From the NCBI RefSeq assembly GCF_047807365.1, contig NZ_JBLOUI010000030.1, positions 1 through 30,229 of the forward strand: a DNA stretch of 30,229 nucleotides. Reading direction: 5' to 3'. Below the pieces are notes generated by a model, which did no database searches, was not told the DNA's origin, and saw only the letters and a program-made list of their open reading frames with translations. Positions 1 to 8,682 of the stretch are shown piece after piece; the stretch's first letter is position 1, and the number at the start of each line of letters is the position of its first letter. Source of the stretch: Peptacetobacter sp900539645 (lineage in GTDB: Bacteria; Bacillota; Clostridia; Peptostreptococcales; Peptostreptococcaceae). A program made the position numbers and the translations under genes.

Positions 1-104
1 TTTTATTAATTATTTTTTCATCTTTTCGCTTTTTCAATACATTCATATTACTATTATACACAAGTTTTCCACAGTTTTAAATTATTATAATTTCCTTAAG
101 AATA

Positions 105-188
105 AAAAAAGAGATTAATATAGATACAATAATTATTTTTAAATAATAAATTCAAAAATAAAATATCGTAAATACATCAATCTCTTTC
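105..188 (-). terminator. Probable intrinsic terminator of the kdp-like operon
   Basis: The arm AAAGAGATTAATA near 107-119 pairs with ATCAATCTCTTT near 177-188. The 57-nt AT-rich interior can itself fold (AATAATTATT against AATAATAA-type arms). Read on the minus strand, the stem begins about 10 bases after the kdpE stop codon and ends in a run of T. The long loop makes it an atypical terminator. The rest of 1-197 shows no gene. Confidence 0.45.
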
Positions 189-197
189 TTATTCTAA

Positions 198-911
198 TTA
201 TATTTCATCGTTTAATCTATATCCCACACCAACTTCTGTCATTATATATTGGGGATTTGCAGGTTGTTTTTCTATTTTTCTTCTAATTGTCGCCATAAAT
301 ACTCTTAATGACTTGGTTTCTCCACCTATTACTCCACCCCATATTTTTTTTATAATATAATTATGTGTTAATACCTTTCCATGATTTCTTGCTAAAAGGG
401 ATAATATTTCGTATTCTATTGGTGTTAAATGTATATTTTCTCCTGATACAGTCACCTTTCTCTTATCGTAATCTATGAACAAATCTCCCACAGAAAAAGT
501 ATCTTCCTTTTCTTCCTCGGGCATAGAAATATCTACAGATTTATTTTCTTTATGTCTAAGAGCAACTCTAACCCTTGCAAGAAGTTCAACTATTGAAAAT
601 GGCTTTGTTATGTAATCATCAGCTCCAGTATCAAATGCTTCCACTTTTTCTCGATCTTGTTCTCTAGCGGATACTACAATTATTGGAAGGTCCGAAATCT
701 GCCTAACCGTTTTAATAACATCAATACCATCTATATCTTCAAGACCTAAATCAAGTAGCATAACATCTGGAGATTTTGCTATAGCATTTTGGACTGCTTC
801 TTTTCCAGTTGAACTCTCTATTACTTCATAATCTTGAGTTGTTAAAGCTGTACATATAAATTTTCTAATTGTACTATCATCTTCTACAACAAGTATAAGT
901 TTTTTACTCAT
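198..911 (-). CDS. kdpE: OmpR-family response regulator KdpE
   Basis: This is the DNA-binding response regulator partner of the KdpD sensor kinase. The 237 residues contain a receiver domain (about 4-118) with the acidic pair D11/D12, phospho-acceptor D54 in LLDLGL, S81 and K103 (ITKPF). A winged-helix Trans_reg_C domain follows (about 140-235), with the typical HLTPIEYEILSLL and VGVGYRL stretches. Length and layout are normal for KdpE. The gene is last in an operon, 13 bases after kdpD, and is followed by a terminator-like hairpin. KdpE normally activates kdpFABC on potassium limitation or salt stress. Here the only Kdp-type transport gene in view is the KdpB-like ATPase at the operon head. 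The family call is certain; the precise regulon is inferred from the neighbours. Confidence 0.93.
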   Translation of the reverse strand: MSKKLILVVEDDSTIRKFICTALTTQDYEVIESSTGKEAVQNAIAKSPDVMLLDLGLEDIDGIDVIKTVRQISDLPIIVVSAREQDREKVEAFDTGADDYITKPFSIVELLARVRVALRHKENKSVDISMPEEEKEDTFSVGDLFIDYDKRKVTVSGENIHLTPIEYEILSLLARNHGKVLTHNYIIKKIWGGVIGGETKSLRVFMATIRRKIEKQPANPQYIMTEVGVGYRLNDEI

Positions 912-924
912 TTTTTATCCTTCC

Positions 925-3681
925 TTACTCTTCATCTTCTTTTAGTGGAAGATTAAAAATAAATTCAGCACCACCTAATTCTTGACTATTTCTAACCTTT
1001 ATTTCTCCACCATGTGCATTTACTATAGATTTGCATATAGAAAGACCTAAACCTACGCCTTTTCTAGAGTCTTTACTTTTTCTTTCTCCAGTATAGAATC
1101 TATCAAATATATGACTAGCTAAATCATCTGATATACCTGGACCATTATCTGAAAATTCAAACCAAGCATTGTCATCATCTCTATATACTCTTATATTAAT
1201 CTTACAACTACTTGTTGCATATTTCAATGAATTATCAACTAAATTAACAAATACTTGTTCTATTAATTTCGCATCCATTGGAACAAATATCAATTCATCT
1301 GGTATATCAATTTCCACATCTGCATCGTTCAACCTTCTTTTTATATGGGACAAGGCTTCTGATAATACCTCCTCTACAAGCTCTGGTTCTTTTTCAACCT
1401 TCAATTTTCCTTCATCTATCTTTGTCATACTTAGTAAATTTTCTACTAATCGTATTAACCATTGAGAATCTTCGTATATACCATTTAGTAATTCGTCTGT
1501 AATCTCTTCACTTATTTCATTTTTATTTTTTATAATTGTACTTACAGCACCGGATATCCCTGCAAGTGGAGTTCTTAAATCATGAGAAATAGCTCTTAAA
1601 AGGTTACTTCTAAGTCTTTCACTTTCCATTTCTAGTTTATCTTTTTCTCTTGATTCTGCTAGTTCTTCCCTATCAAGTGCAATACTTACCTGTGCTAATA
1701 CAGTTTCTATAAATATTTCATCATCTGTATCTATATTTTTAACTTCTGATGAAACACCTACAGCACCATGAATTTTTTTAATTCCTTTTATAGGAATATA
1801 TAATCCTACAGCACCGCTAAGTGTATCTGTAAAATGACCTGCATTCATACCATTATTAACAACCCACTTTGCAACAGCAATTTCGTTTGGAGAAATCATT
1901 ATATTATTTTCAAAGTCATGTTCTGTTACATCATTGATACTCTTATGTTCAAATTCTATTTCATTATTTTTTCCCTTATATTTAATATAGTATATTTTTT
2001 CTTCATTTTTCATAACTAGGGAAACATCTCTTTCAAGACTAACACTTAAAATTTCTAATGCCTTTTCTATTATATCTTCTTTTCTAGATACCTTCAAAAA
2101 TGTCCTACTTATCCGATAAATCATCTGTGTATGTTCTTCTCTTTTACTTGCATTATTAGCCTGGAATTTTATATTAGACATTAAAGCACTTGTTATTATT
2201 CCTATTACGCAGAACACAGCTAAAGTTATAATATAGCTTGGATCTGCTATAGATAAAGTATATTTTGGAATAGTAAATAGATAATTTACTATTGTTATAT
2301 TTAAAAATGCACTTAAAATACCTAGTGTATAACCATTTGTCCAAAGAGACACCATAGAAACACCTAGCATATAAACTAACAAAATATTATCTTTTGCAAA
2401 TCCTATCGACTGTAAAACATAAGCCATAACAGTAATAAAAATACTTATAAGAATAAATTTTATAATATCTACTCTAGAAACAGAAAAAGCTCTCTTCAGT
2501 TTGGATTTATTATTATTTTTATTTACCTTATTCGAATGAATTTCGTTTCTAAACGGAATTATAAGAATATCTATATTATCTATATTATCTAATAATTTAT
2601 CAGCAATATCCTTTTTAAATTTCCTTTTAAATTTGCCTTTATCAGAGTGATCTCTACCAATTATTATTTTAGTTACATTTCTTACCTTAGAATATCTAAT
2701 AATTTGCTCTTCTGGGTTTTCACCATGTAATATTACTACTTCTGCACCCAATTTTTTTGCAAGATCCATATTTTCGCCAAGCCTTTTTTTAGACTCTTGA
2801 CTAATTGAAGACATATCTGATGGCTTAACATATATTGCAATCCATTTTGCTAAAGAAGAATCTGCTATTCTATACGCCGTTCTTATTACTTTTGATGAAG
2901 ATGTTGACGGACTTATACACGCTAATAATATATCTGATGTAGGTTTTACACCTGAATCAGCTTTTGACATTCTTGATATCTGAACTTCTTTATTGACACG
3001 ATCTGCAGTTTTTCTAAGTGCAATTTCTCTAAGTGCAATTAAATTATCTTTTACAAAGAAATTTTCTTTAGCTCTTTCTGCTTGAGTTTTTTCGTAAATT
3101 TTACCTTCTTTAAATCTCTCTAATAATTCTTCTGGCTCAATATCAATAAGTTCTATTTGAGTATAAGAATCACTTATTACTTTATCTGGTACTGTTTCCT
3201 TTATATTGATATTTGTTATTATTTCCATAATATCATTTAGACTTTCAAGATGTTGAACATTCAAAGTTGTGTATACATTTATTCCTGCCAATAAAAGTTC
3301 CTCTATATCCTTCCATCTTTTATTATGTCTAGAACCTTTTGCATTTGTATGTGCAAACTCATCTACTAATATAGTGTGTGGTCTTCTTTTTAATGCAGCA
3401 TCTATATCAAATTCATTCAATTTTATTCCCTTATATTCAACTTGCTTTACTGGAATTCTTTCTAAGCCATCTAATAAAGCCATTGTATCTGGTCTTGTAT
3501 GGGGTTCTATGTATCCAACTACCACATCTATCCCATTATCTTGCAAGGAATGAGCCGCTTCTAACATCGCATAAGTTTTACCAACACCCGCAGCATATCC
3601 AAAGAATATTTTCAATTTTCCTCTTGAAGTTTCTTCTTCTTTAATTTTTTCGAGTATACTATCTGGATTTGGTCTTTCCAT
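925..3681 (-). CDS. kdpD: KdpD osmosensitive sensor histidine kinase
   Basis: This 918-residue membrane sensor kinase has the full KdpD order. An N-terminal KdpD domain carries the Walker A motif GYAAGVGKT (28-36) and LVDEFAHTN. A universal-stress-like domain (about 250-375, ending ILIIPF) follows, then four close membrane segments (about 405-505). Next come a GAF-like region (about 525-675), HisKA with the phospho-acceptor H700 in ISHDLRTPLAG, and HATPase_c with N817 (NLVDNSLKYA), DNGPGI and GVGLGLSI. Length is normal (E. coli KdpD is 894). The start is the ATG after GGGAGGT. It follows the KdpB-like ATPase gene by 38 bases and precedes kdpE by 13, so the three form one transcript. All catalytic motifs look intact. 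The sensor would phosphorylate KdpE in response to potassium or ionic conditions, by family precedent. Confidence 0.95.
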   Translation of the reverse strand: MERPNPDSILEKIKEEETSRGKLKIFFGYAAGVGKTYAMLEAAHSLQDNGIDVVVGYIEPHTRPDTMALLDGLERIPVKQVEYKGIKLNEFDIDAALKRRPHTILVDEFAHTNAKGSRHNKRWKDIEELLLAGINVYTTLNVQHLESLNDIMEIITNINIKETVPDKVISDSYTQIELIDIEPEELLERFKEGKIYEKTQAERAKENFFVKDNLIALREIALRKTADRVNKEVQISRMSKADSGVKPTSDILLACISPSTSSSKVIRTAYRIADSSLAKWIAIYVKPSDMSSISQESKKRLGENMDLAKKLGAEVVILHGENPEEQIIRYSKVRNVTKIIIGRDHSDKGKFKRKFKKDIADKLLDNIDNIDILIIPFRNEIHSNKVNKNNNKSKLKRAFSVSRVDIIKFILISIFITVMAYVLQSIGFAKDNILLVYMLGVSMVSLWTNGYTLGILSAFLNITIVNYLFTIPKYTLSIADPSYIITLAVFCVIGIITSALMSNIKFQANNASKREEHTQMIYRISRTFLKVSRKEDIIEKALEILSVSLERDVSLVMKNEEKIYYIKYKGKNNEIEFEHKSINDVTEHDFENNIMISPNEIAVAKWVVNNGMNAGHFTDTLSGAVGLYIPIKGIKKIHGAVGVSSEVKNIDTDDEIFIETVLAQVSIALDREELAESREKDKLEMESERLRSNLLRAISHDLRTPLAGISGAVSTIIKNKNEISEEITDELLNGIYEDSQWLIRLVENLLSMTKIDEGKLKVEKEPELVEEVLSEALSHIKRRLNDADVEIDIPDELIFVPMDAKLIEQVFVNLVDNSLKYATSSCKINIRVYRDDDNAWFEFSDNGPGISDDLASHIFDRFYTGERKSKDSRKGVGLGLSICKSIVNAHGGEIKVRNSQELGGAEFIFNLPLKEDEE

Positions 3682-3719
3682 AGACTATACCTCCCTTTAA
3701 TTGTAAAATTTATTCTCCT

Positions 3720-5588
3720 TTATTTTTTGTGAAACACAACTGTTATCATCATTAAAACACTTGTAAATAAATTAAATAAAAGTAGATACATAGCAAAAAC
3801 ATCTATTTTTAAGTATAAATTATTATTCATAATTATAGGTAATATTAATATTATTACAGCAACAGATTTTATAATCATTTTTATATAATCTATAACCTTT
3901 ATTATTTTTTCGGATTTAATAACTTCCCTACTTATACCTATTATCATAGGTATTTTTGCAGGATCTGAGTCATTATCTATAATATCTCCAAAACTTTTTA
4001 CATCTTCATTTGAATTTCCCATAACTATTGAAACATCTGCATTTGCTAGAGCATATATATCATTTTCTCCATCTCCTACAACAGCAGTTTTATTACCAAC
4101 ACTTTGGCAATCTTCAACAAAATCCAATTTATTATCAGGAGTTGCCTCTGATATAAATTTATTAATTCCACATTCTGCTGCTATGGTTGCAGCTGTTAAA
4201 GGATTATCTCCTGTCGCTAATACTATATCGTATCCACTATTTTCCAATTTTTTAAAAGATTTTTTTAACCCTTCTTTTACAATATCTTTTAAATAAATTA
4301 CCCCTAATACTTTATCATTCACAGCTATTGATAAAGGAGTTCCCCCTTTCATAGAAATTTTTTTACTTATTTCTTTACATTCAATAGGATAAGTTCCTCC
4401 ATTATCTTCTACAAATTTTTTTATTGCTTTTTCAGAACCCTTTCTAATTTTAAACCCTTCTAAATCACATCCACTAATTCTACTACCTAATGCAAATGAA
4501 ATAGGTTTAATATCCTTTTGACCAATATATTTTCCTCTTAAAGAATACAATTTTTTTACATATACTAATATACTTTTTCCTTCTGGAGTATCATCATATG
4601 CTGAACTCAATGCTGCAGCTTCTGCAACATCATCTTCAGATATGTTTCTAGCAGGATAGATTTTTATTGCCTCTCTATTACCAAATGTAAGAGTTCCTGT
4701 TTTATCTATTAAAATTGTTTTTACATCAGCTAATTTTTTTATTGAATTTATATTTTTTAAATCTATATTATAATATTTTAAAATTTCACCTTTAAATAGC
4801 TTTAAAAATTTAAAAATATTATATATATCATCTGGCAATATTGCTATGTATATACCTAAAAAATAAAATATTTTTTCAAACAAATCTATTTTATTGTAAT
4901 GTGAATATACAAGTATAATAAGTATTGCTACGATTATTGATAATACAGTACTTTTATTTTCTCTTGATCTTCTATCTAAATCATCTATAACTCTTTTATT
5001 TATTGTTCTTTTATTTTTAATTTCACCAGAATTTGATTTTGCTTTAACTACTAAAGAATCCGATATTAGTTTAGTTCCTTCTTTTACTGAATCTCTTTCG
5101 CCACCTTCTTCAACCAAAACAGCTGCACTTTCACCTGTTATACAGCTTTCATCTAAAAGAGCTACTCCATCAATCACTGTTGCATCACAAGGAACTATAT
5201 CTCCTCTATTTAATATAAAAATATTTCCTTTTTTTATATCTTTTACATCTATTTTTTCAGCATATCCATTTTCTAAATCAACAATTTTTGTTACTGTTTT
5301 TGTTTTTTCTTTTGATTTTATCTCTCTTGTTATATCTTTTTCATACTTAGAGTTAAAGTATCTTATCAGTATACTTAAAAATGCAACTAAAAGTGAAAAT
5401 AAAAATACATATATATCTATATTAGATGCATTTTTATCAAAAACTCTTGCTACTAACATAAAAAACATAACAGTTATAGATATAATTATAGAAACAGATT
5501 TTAAGCTTTTTCTTATATATCCAAATTTTAAATCTCCATTTATATCTTTATTTGTTTTATATTCATATATACCTGATAATATTTTCAT
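3720..5588 (-). CDS. Divergent stand-alone KdpB-like P-type ATPase
   Basis: This P-type ATPase (622 residues) resembles KdpB most in its cytoplasmic domains. Visible motifs are actuator TGESAAV (151-157), phosphorylation DKTGTLT with D295, a nucleotide-binding stretch ending RISG, IRKGS, TGDN (459-462) and hinge GDGEND (505-510). The YDDTPEGKSI and EATPDNK stretches are KdpB hallmarks. The membrane core differs. Where KdpB has the conserved IPTTIGGLLSA helix, this protein has ILPDDIYNIFKFL (from about 250), which keeps the proline but changes the residues after it. About six membrane segments are visible. No kdpA, kdpC or kdpF lies beside it, yet kdpD and kdpE follow in the same operon. ATPase chemistry looks intact; the transported ion, or a purely sensory role, is unknown. 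Start: ATG nine bases after AAAGGG; an in-frame GTG lies at 5597. Confidence 0.85.
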   Translation of the reverse strand: MKILSGIYEYKTNKDINGDLKFGYIRKSLKSVSIIISITVMFFMLVARVFDKNASNIDIYVFLFSLLVAFLSILIRYFNSKYEKDITREIKSKEKTKTVTKIVDLENGYAEKIDVKDIKKGNIFILNRGDIVPCDATVIDGVALLDESCITGESAAVLVEEGGERDSVKEGTKLISDSLVVKAKSNSGEIKNKRTINKRVIDDLDRRSRENKSTVLSIIVAILIILVYSHYNKIDLFEKIFYFLGIYIAILPDDIYNIFKFLKLFKGEILKYYNIDLKNINSIKKLADVKTILIDKTGTLTFGNREAIKIYPARNISEDDVAEAAALSSAYDDTPEGKSILVYVKKLYSLRGKYIGQKDIKPISFALGSRISGCDLEGFKIRKGSEKAIKKFVEDNGGTYPIECKEISKKISMKGGTPLSIAVNDKVLGVIYLKDIVKEGLKKSFKKLENSGYDIVLATGDNPLTAATIAAECGINKFISEATPDNKLDFVEDCQSVGNKTAVVGDGENDIYALANADVSIVMGNSNEDVKSFGDIIDNDSDPAKIPMIIGISREVIKSEKIIKVIDYIKMIIKSVAVIILILPIIMNNNLYLKIDVFAMYLLLFNLFTSVLMMITVVFHKK

Positions 5589-5676
5589 ATACAACACCCT
5601 TTCATATTTCTTATATCTTAAATATAACAGTTAAAATATAAAGCTAGGATAAAAATGTATTCTTTAAGCATTAAGA

Positions 5677-6432
5677 TTATATAAAGATTGTATAAATACC
5701 AACTAACATCATTTTTATTATGGCAAAAAATTCTCTTACATAAAATACTGGTATCAAATACCACTTAGTTCTTTCTGTATAAAAACTTATATTTTTATAA
5801 CCCTCCATTTTTGCATACTTGTCGCTTCTAAAAGCGTGAAAATCTGTAGTCACTACCTTAACATCTACATCAGCTACATTTTTCTTGCTGTCGTTTTCAA
5901 TTTTATCTCTAGAAAACTCAAAATTCTGCATAGTGTTTACAGATTTATCTTCCTTGATAATCATCTCTGGTTTAATTCCTCTTTCAACAAGATATCTTTT
6001 CATAGCCTCGGCTTCAGAGATATTTTCTCCATCGCCCTTTCCACCAGACACAACTATCTTACAATCGTCGTCATTATTTTTAACGTATTCAACTGCTCTA
6101 TCAAGTCTTCCTTTAAGTGTAAGTCCTGGCTCATTCCCCATCACTCTAGCTCCCAAAACGATGATATAATCACAGTTTTCCGTACTTTTCTTAGGAAATG
6201 CGATAATCATTCCCTCAACAGCGACGAATATTATAATCGCCACAGCTGCACAAATTTTTACAATCATATATAACCACCTATGTTTTTTAATCTTATCTCT
6301 AGTGAAGTGGTACACCAAGCAAATTGTTCCAAGTACAAAGAAAAATCCACTAAATGCAACCCCATTCATAGCGAAAAACAGTATTCCAAAGTATAAGTAG
6401 AACACAATCGCTAAAAACAAACTAATACTCAT
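5677..6432 (-). CDS. YdcF/SanA-like DUF218 membrane protein
   Basis: A 251-residue protein of the DUF218 (ElyC/SanA/YdcF) family. The N-terminal part has three or four hydrophobic segments (to about residue 85), followed by a Rossmann-like DUF218 domain. That domain starts at CDYIIVLGARV and contains VSGGKGDGENISEAEAMKRYL and VTTDFHAFRS, the characteristic motifs. Family members are linked to envelope or vancomycin-tolerance phenotypes, but their biochemical activity is uncertain. A further C-terminal hydrophobic stretch anchors the end. The chosen ATG lies nine bases after GGGAG; an upstream in-frame TTG (6450) would put the ribosome site inside the gene. It is the last gene of the aromatic operon, about 40 bases after the GNAT gene, and has no obvious functional tie to it. 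Confidence 0.82.
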   Translation of the reverse strand: MSISLFLAIVFYLYFGILFFAMNGVAFSGFFFVLGTICLVYHFTRDKIKKHRWLYMIVKICAAVAIIIFVAVEGMIIAFPKKSTENCDYIIVLGARVMGNEPGLTLKGRLDRAVEYVKNNDDDCKIVVSGGKGDGENISEAEAMKRYLVERGIKPEMIIKEDKSVNTMQNFEFSRDKIENDSKKNVADVDVKVVTTDFHAFRSDKYAKMEGYKNISFYTERTKWYLIPVFYVREFFAIIKMMLVGIYTIFI

Positions 6433-6473
6433 AAATACCAACTCCCGCAAATCTCAATTTTAGTAAATTTCAA

Positions 6474-7265
6474 CTATTTTCTATACAACTCAAATGCTGT
6501 ATACTCATCTTTTTCTCTATATCCAAGTTTCTTAGCAAGCTCTATAGATCCTTTGTTGTGGGCATCCCAACTAGGATATATCCCTCTTTCCAAGCACTTC
6601 AATATTATGCTTGCCCCACAAATAAGCGCATATCCATTTCTTCTATGCTTCTCATTTGTGTCTATCTCGATTTCAATTCCACCTTCAAAAGTACAGTATG
6701 AAGATGCTCCAGACACGATTTCATTATTACTTCTATCCAAAAGAACAACTCCTATACCCTTTTTAGAATAGTCTTCGTAATTATTATAAATTCCAACCAA
6801 GTCTTTGCTCCACTCATTTTCTAAACATCTCTTATATATTTCTTCATCTATATCCAAAATTTCAAACCCTTCTTTTGCAGAACTTTTTATCTCGTTCAAT
6901 TTATCCACGTCAAACTGGCTCATATCTTCAAATGTAGAATATCTCTTAATTTCTTTTAACTCCGGCACACCTTCTAAATCTACATCAAATGTATTTCTAA
7001 CAAGTTCTGCCCACTTATCATTTTGAGGTATAATTATATCCATCTCACCTTTTTTATAATCATATTTTAAAAGATTTTCATTAGGCTCTCCTGCAAACAT
7101 CCTAAAATCTCCAATCACAGCAACAGCAGATTTTGGATTATCTAAGTCAAGAGAATACACTTCTCCCATAATTCCCTGCAGACAAGACAGCAAGAAATTA
7201 TTCTCCCAATCTCCAAACAAGCCTTTAACTTTTTCTATATCCTTAATTTTTACTATTTTATCCAT
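6474..7265 (-). CDS. GNAT-family N-acetyltransferase
   Basis: A 263-residue protein. The C-terminal half (about 140-260) reads as a GNAT fold: IVSGASSYCTFEGGIEIEI is followed by the acetyl-CoA loop HRRNGYALICGASIILKCLERG, then SWDAHNKGSIELAKKLGY. The last stretch is the classic end of the acetyltransferase domain. The N-terminal half (about 1-110) matches the pattern of the two-domain clostridial GNAT proteins (Pfam GNAT_acetyltran type), which often acetylate unknown small molecules. It lies 8 bases after the chorismate mutase stop in the aromatic operon. The start ATG is preceded by AGAGG. The substrate cannot be predicted. Confidence 0.85.
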   Translation of the reverse strand: MDKIVKIKDIEKVKGLFGDWENNFLLSCLQGIMGEVYSLDLDNPKSAVAVIGDFRMFAGEPNENLLKYDYKKGEMDIIIPQNDKWAELVRNTFDVDLEGVPELKEIKRYSTFEDMSQFDVDKLNEIKSSAKEGFEILDIDEEIYKRCLENEWSKDLVGIYNNYEDYSKKGIGVVLLDRSNNEIVSGASSYCTFEGGIEIEIDTNEKHRRNGYALICGASIILKCLERGIYPSWDAHNKGSIELAKKLGYREKDEYTAFELYRK

Positions 7266-7273
7266 AAAAACCT

Positions 7274-7546
7274 CTACAGTCCAAGCTCTCTTTTCTGAGA
7301 ATTTCTACTCAATCTCATTAAAAGCTCAAAAACTTCCTTTATATCATCCTCGTATTTCTTATCTTTTAAATTATCCACAGCTTTCTGAAGAACAACTTCC
7401 TCTCTACTACTCTGTAGCACTTCCATTCCGTTCTCTTTCTTATAACTAGCAACCTTTAAAACAGTTTTCATTCTCTTTTCAAAAAGCTGCACAATCTCTC
7501 TATCTATCTCATCTATTTCAACTCTATATTCATCAAGTTTAGTCAT
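7274..7546 (-). CDS. Chorismate mutase, AroQ class, stand-alone
   Basis: A 90-residue monofunctional chorismate mutase, converting chorismate to prephenate. The sequence shows the type II (AroQ) helical pattern: EYRVEIDEIDREIVQLFEKRM with the catalytic arginine after the first acidic heptads, VASYKKENGMEV with the key lysine, then SREEVVLQKA and a terminal helix with LLMRLSRNSQ. There is no fused prephenate dehydratase or DAHP synthase domain. The ATG at 7546 follows AAAGGAGA; the in-frame TTG at 7570 would place that ribosome site inside the gene. The gene sits directly after aroC, so the operon runs from EPSP synthase to chorismate and on to prephenate. Confidence 0.9.
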   Translation of the reverse strand: MTKLDEYRVEIDEIDREIVQLFEKRMKTVLKVASYKKENGMEVLQSSREEVVLQKAVDNLKDKKYEDDIKEVFELLMRLSRNSQKRELGL

Positions 7547-7581
7547 ATTAATCTCCTTTTCAAATATCAACTATCTAAAAT

Positions 7582-8682
7582 CTACATTCCGTAAAGCATA
7601 TCCAGCATAGCTATTGCAGTTGCTGATTCAATTACACTAACAGCCCTCTGAACTATACAAGGATCATGTCTGCCATTTACCTCAATCTCTGTATTTTTCA
7701 CATCTCCATCGCTTCTCAAATCAGCCACGTTTACAGTACGCTGCTTGCTAGCAATTGAAGGTGTTGGCTTAATTGCAACGGTAAATACAACTGGCATACC
7801 ATTTGTAATTCCGCCGATTACACCACCATTATTATTGGTATAAGATAAAATATTTCCATTATCATCGACATACATCTCATCATTTGCTTCTGAACCGTAC
7901 ATTTTAGAAATATCAAATCCCTCGCCAAACTCAAGCCCTTTCACAGCAGGAATTGAAAACATCATACTAGAAATAACCGACTCTACAGAATTAAATATCG
8001 GACTTCCTACACCAGCATTCATGCCGACAACTGCACACTCAATCTTTCCACCTACAGAATTTAAACTTTCTCTAGCCTTTAAAATCTCAGCTTTCATATC
8101 ATCTTCAAGACTTTCATCTATTAGTGGAAAATCAGAATACGAAAGGCTTTCAATTAAATTATCATCTATATTAGTGTAATCAAAACTACTATCCTCAATC
8201 TCCTTTATCGATTTAATATGAGAAACAACCTTTATGCCCTTCTTTTCTAAAATCTGTCTACAAATCGCTCCAGCAAATACAATCGGAGCTGTTAATCTCC
8301 CAGAAAAATGTCCTCCACCACGATAATCATTAAAACCATTGTATCTCACAAATCCAGTATAATCAGCGTGTCCAGGTCTAAAATTATCCCTTATCTGAGT
8401 ATAATCTGCTGATTTTCTATCCTTATTCTTAATTGTTGCGCAAAGTGGAGTACCTGTAGTTCTTCCTTCAAAAAATCCACTCACAATATTTGCTTTATCA
8501 TCCTCTTTTCTTGCAGTAGACATCCTATTTTTTCCAGGCTTTCTTCTATCCATCTGTCTTTCTACTTCATCCAAATCTATCTCAAAACCTGGCTCTAACC
8601 CGTCTATAACAACGCCGATTTCACTTCCATGCGACTCACCAAATACTGATATTTTTAAATTTTTGCCCCACATACTACTCAT
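7582..8682 (-). CDS. aroC: Chorismate synthase
   Basis: Converts 5-enolpyruvylshikimate-3-phosphate to chorismate using reduced FMN. The 366-residue protein carries the family signatures: SVFGESHGSEIG near the N-terminus, MSTARKEDD, RPGHADYTG, DYRGGGHFSGRLTA and RHDPCIVQRA near the end. The start ATG overlaps the end of aroA (GCATGAGTAG), giving an 8-base overlap consistent with translational coupling. An alternative ATG four codons later (MWGKNL) is possible. Length is close to the family norm of 360-390. It lies between aroA and chorismate mutase. Confidence 0.96.
   Translation of the reverse strand: MSSMWGKNLKISVFGESHGSEIGVVIDGLEPGFEIDLDEVERQMDRRKPGKNRMSTARKEDDKANIVSGFFEGRTTGTPLCATIKNKDRKSADYTQIRDNFRPGHADYTGFVRYNGFNDYRGGGHFSGRLTAPIVFAGAICRQILEKKGIKVVSHIKSIKEIEDSSFDYTNIDDNLIESLSYSDFPLIDESLEDDMKAEILKARESLNSVGGKIECAVVGMNAGVGSPIFNSVESVISSMMFSIPAVKGLEFGEGFDISKMYGSEANDEMYVDDNGNILSYTNNNGGVIGGITNGMPVVFTVAIKPTPSIASKQRTVNVADLRSDGDVKNTEIEVNGRHDPCIVQRAVSVIESATAIAMLDMLYGM

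Noticed and set aside
60..75. TTTTCCACAG near the left edge as a DnaA box
   Set aside because: A single imperfect match in AT-rich sequence with no cluster of boxes nearby.
3720..5588. Full kdpFABC operon
   Set aside because: The flanking genes are kdpD on one side and a DUF218 protein on the other; no KdpA, KdpC or KdpF reading frame exists in the region.
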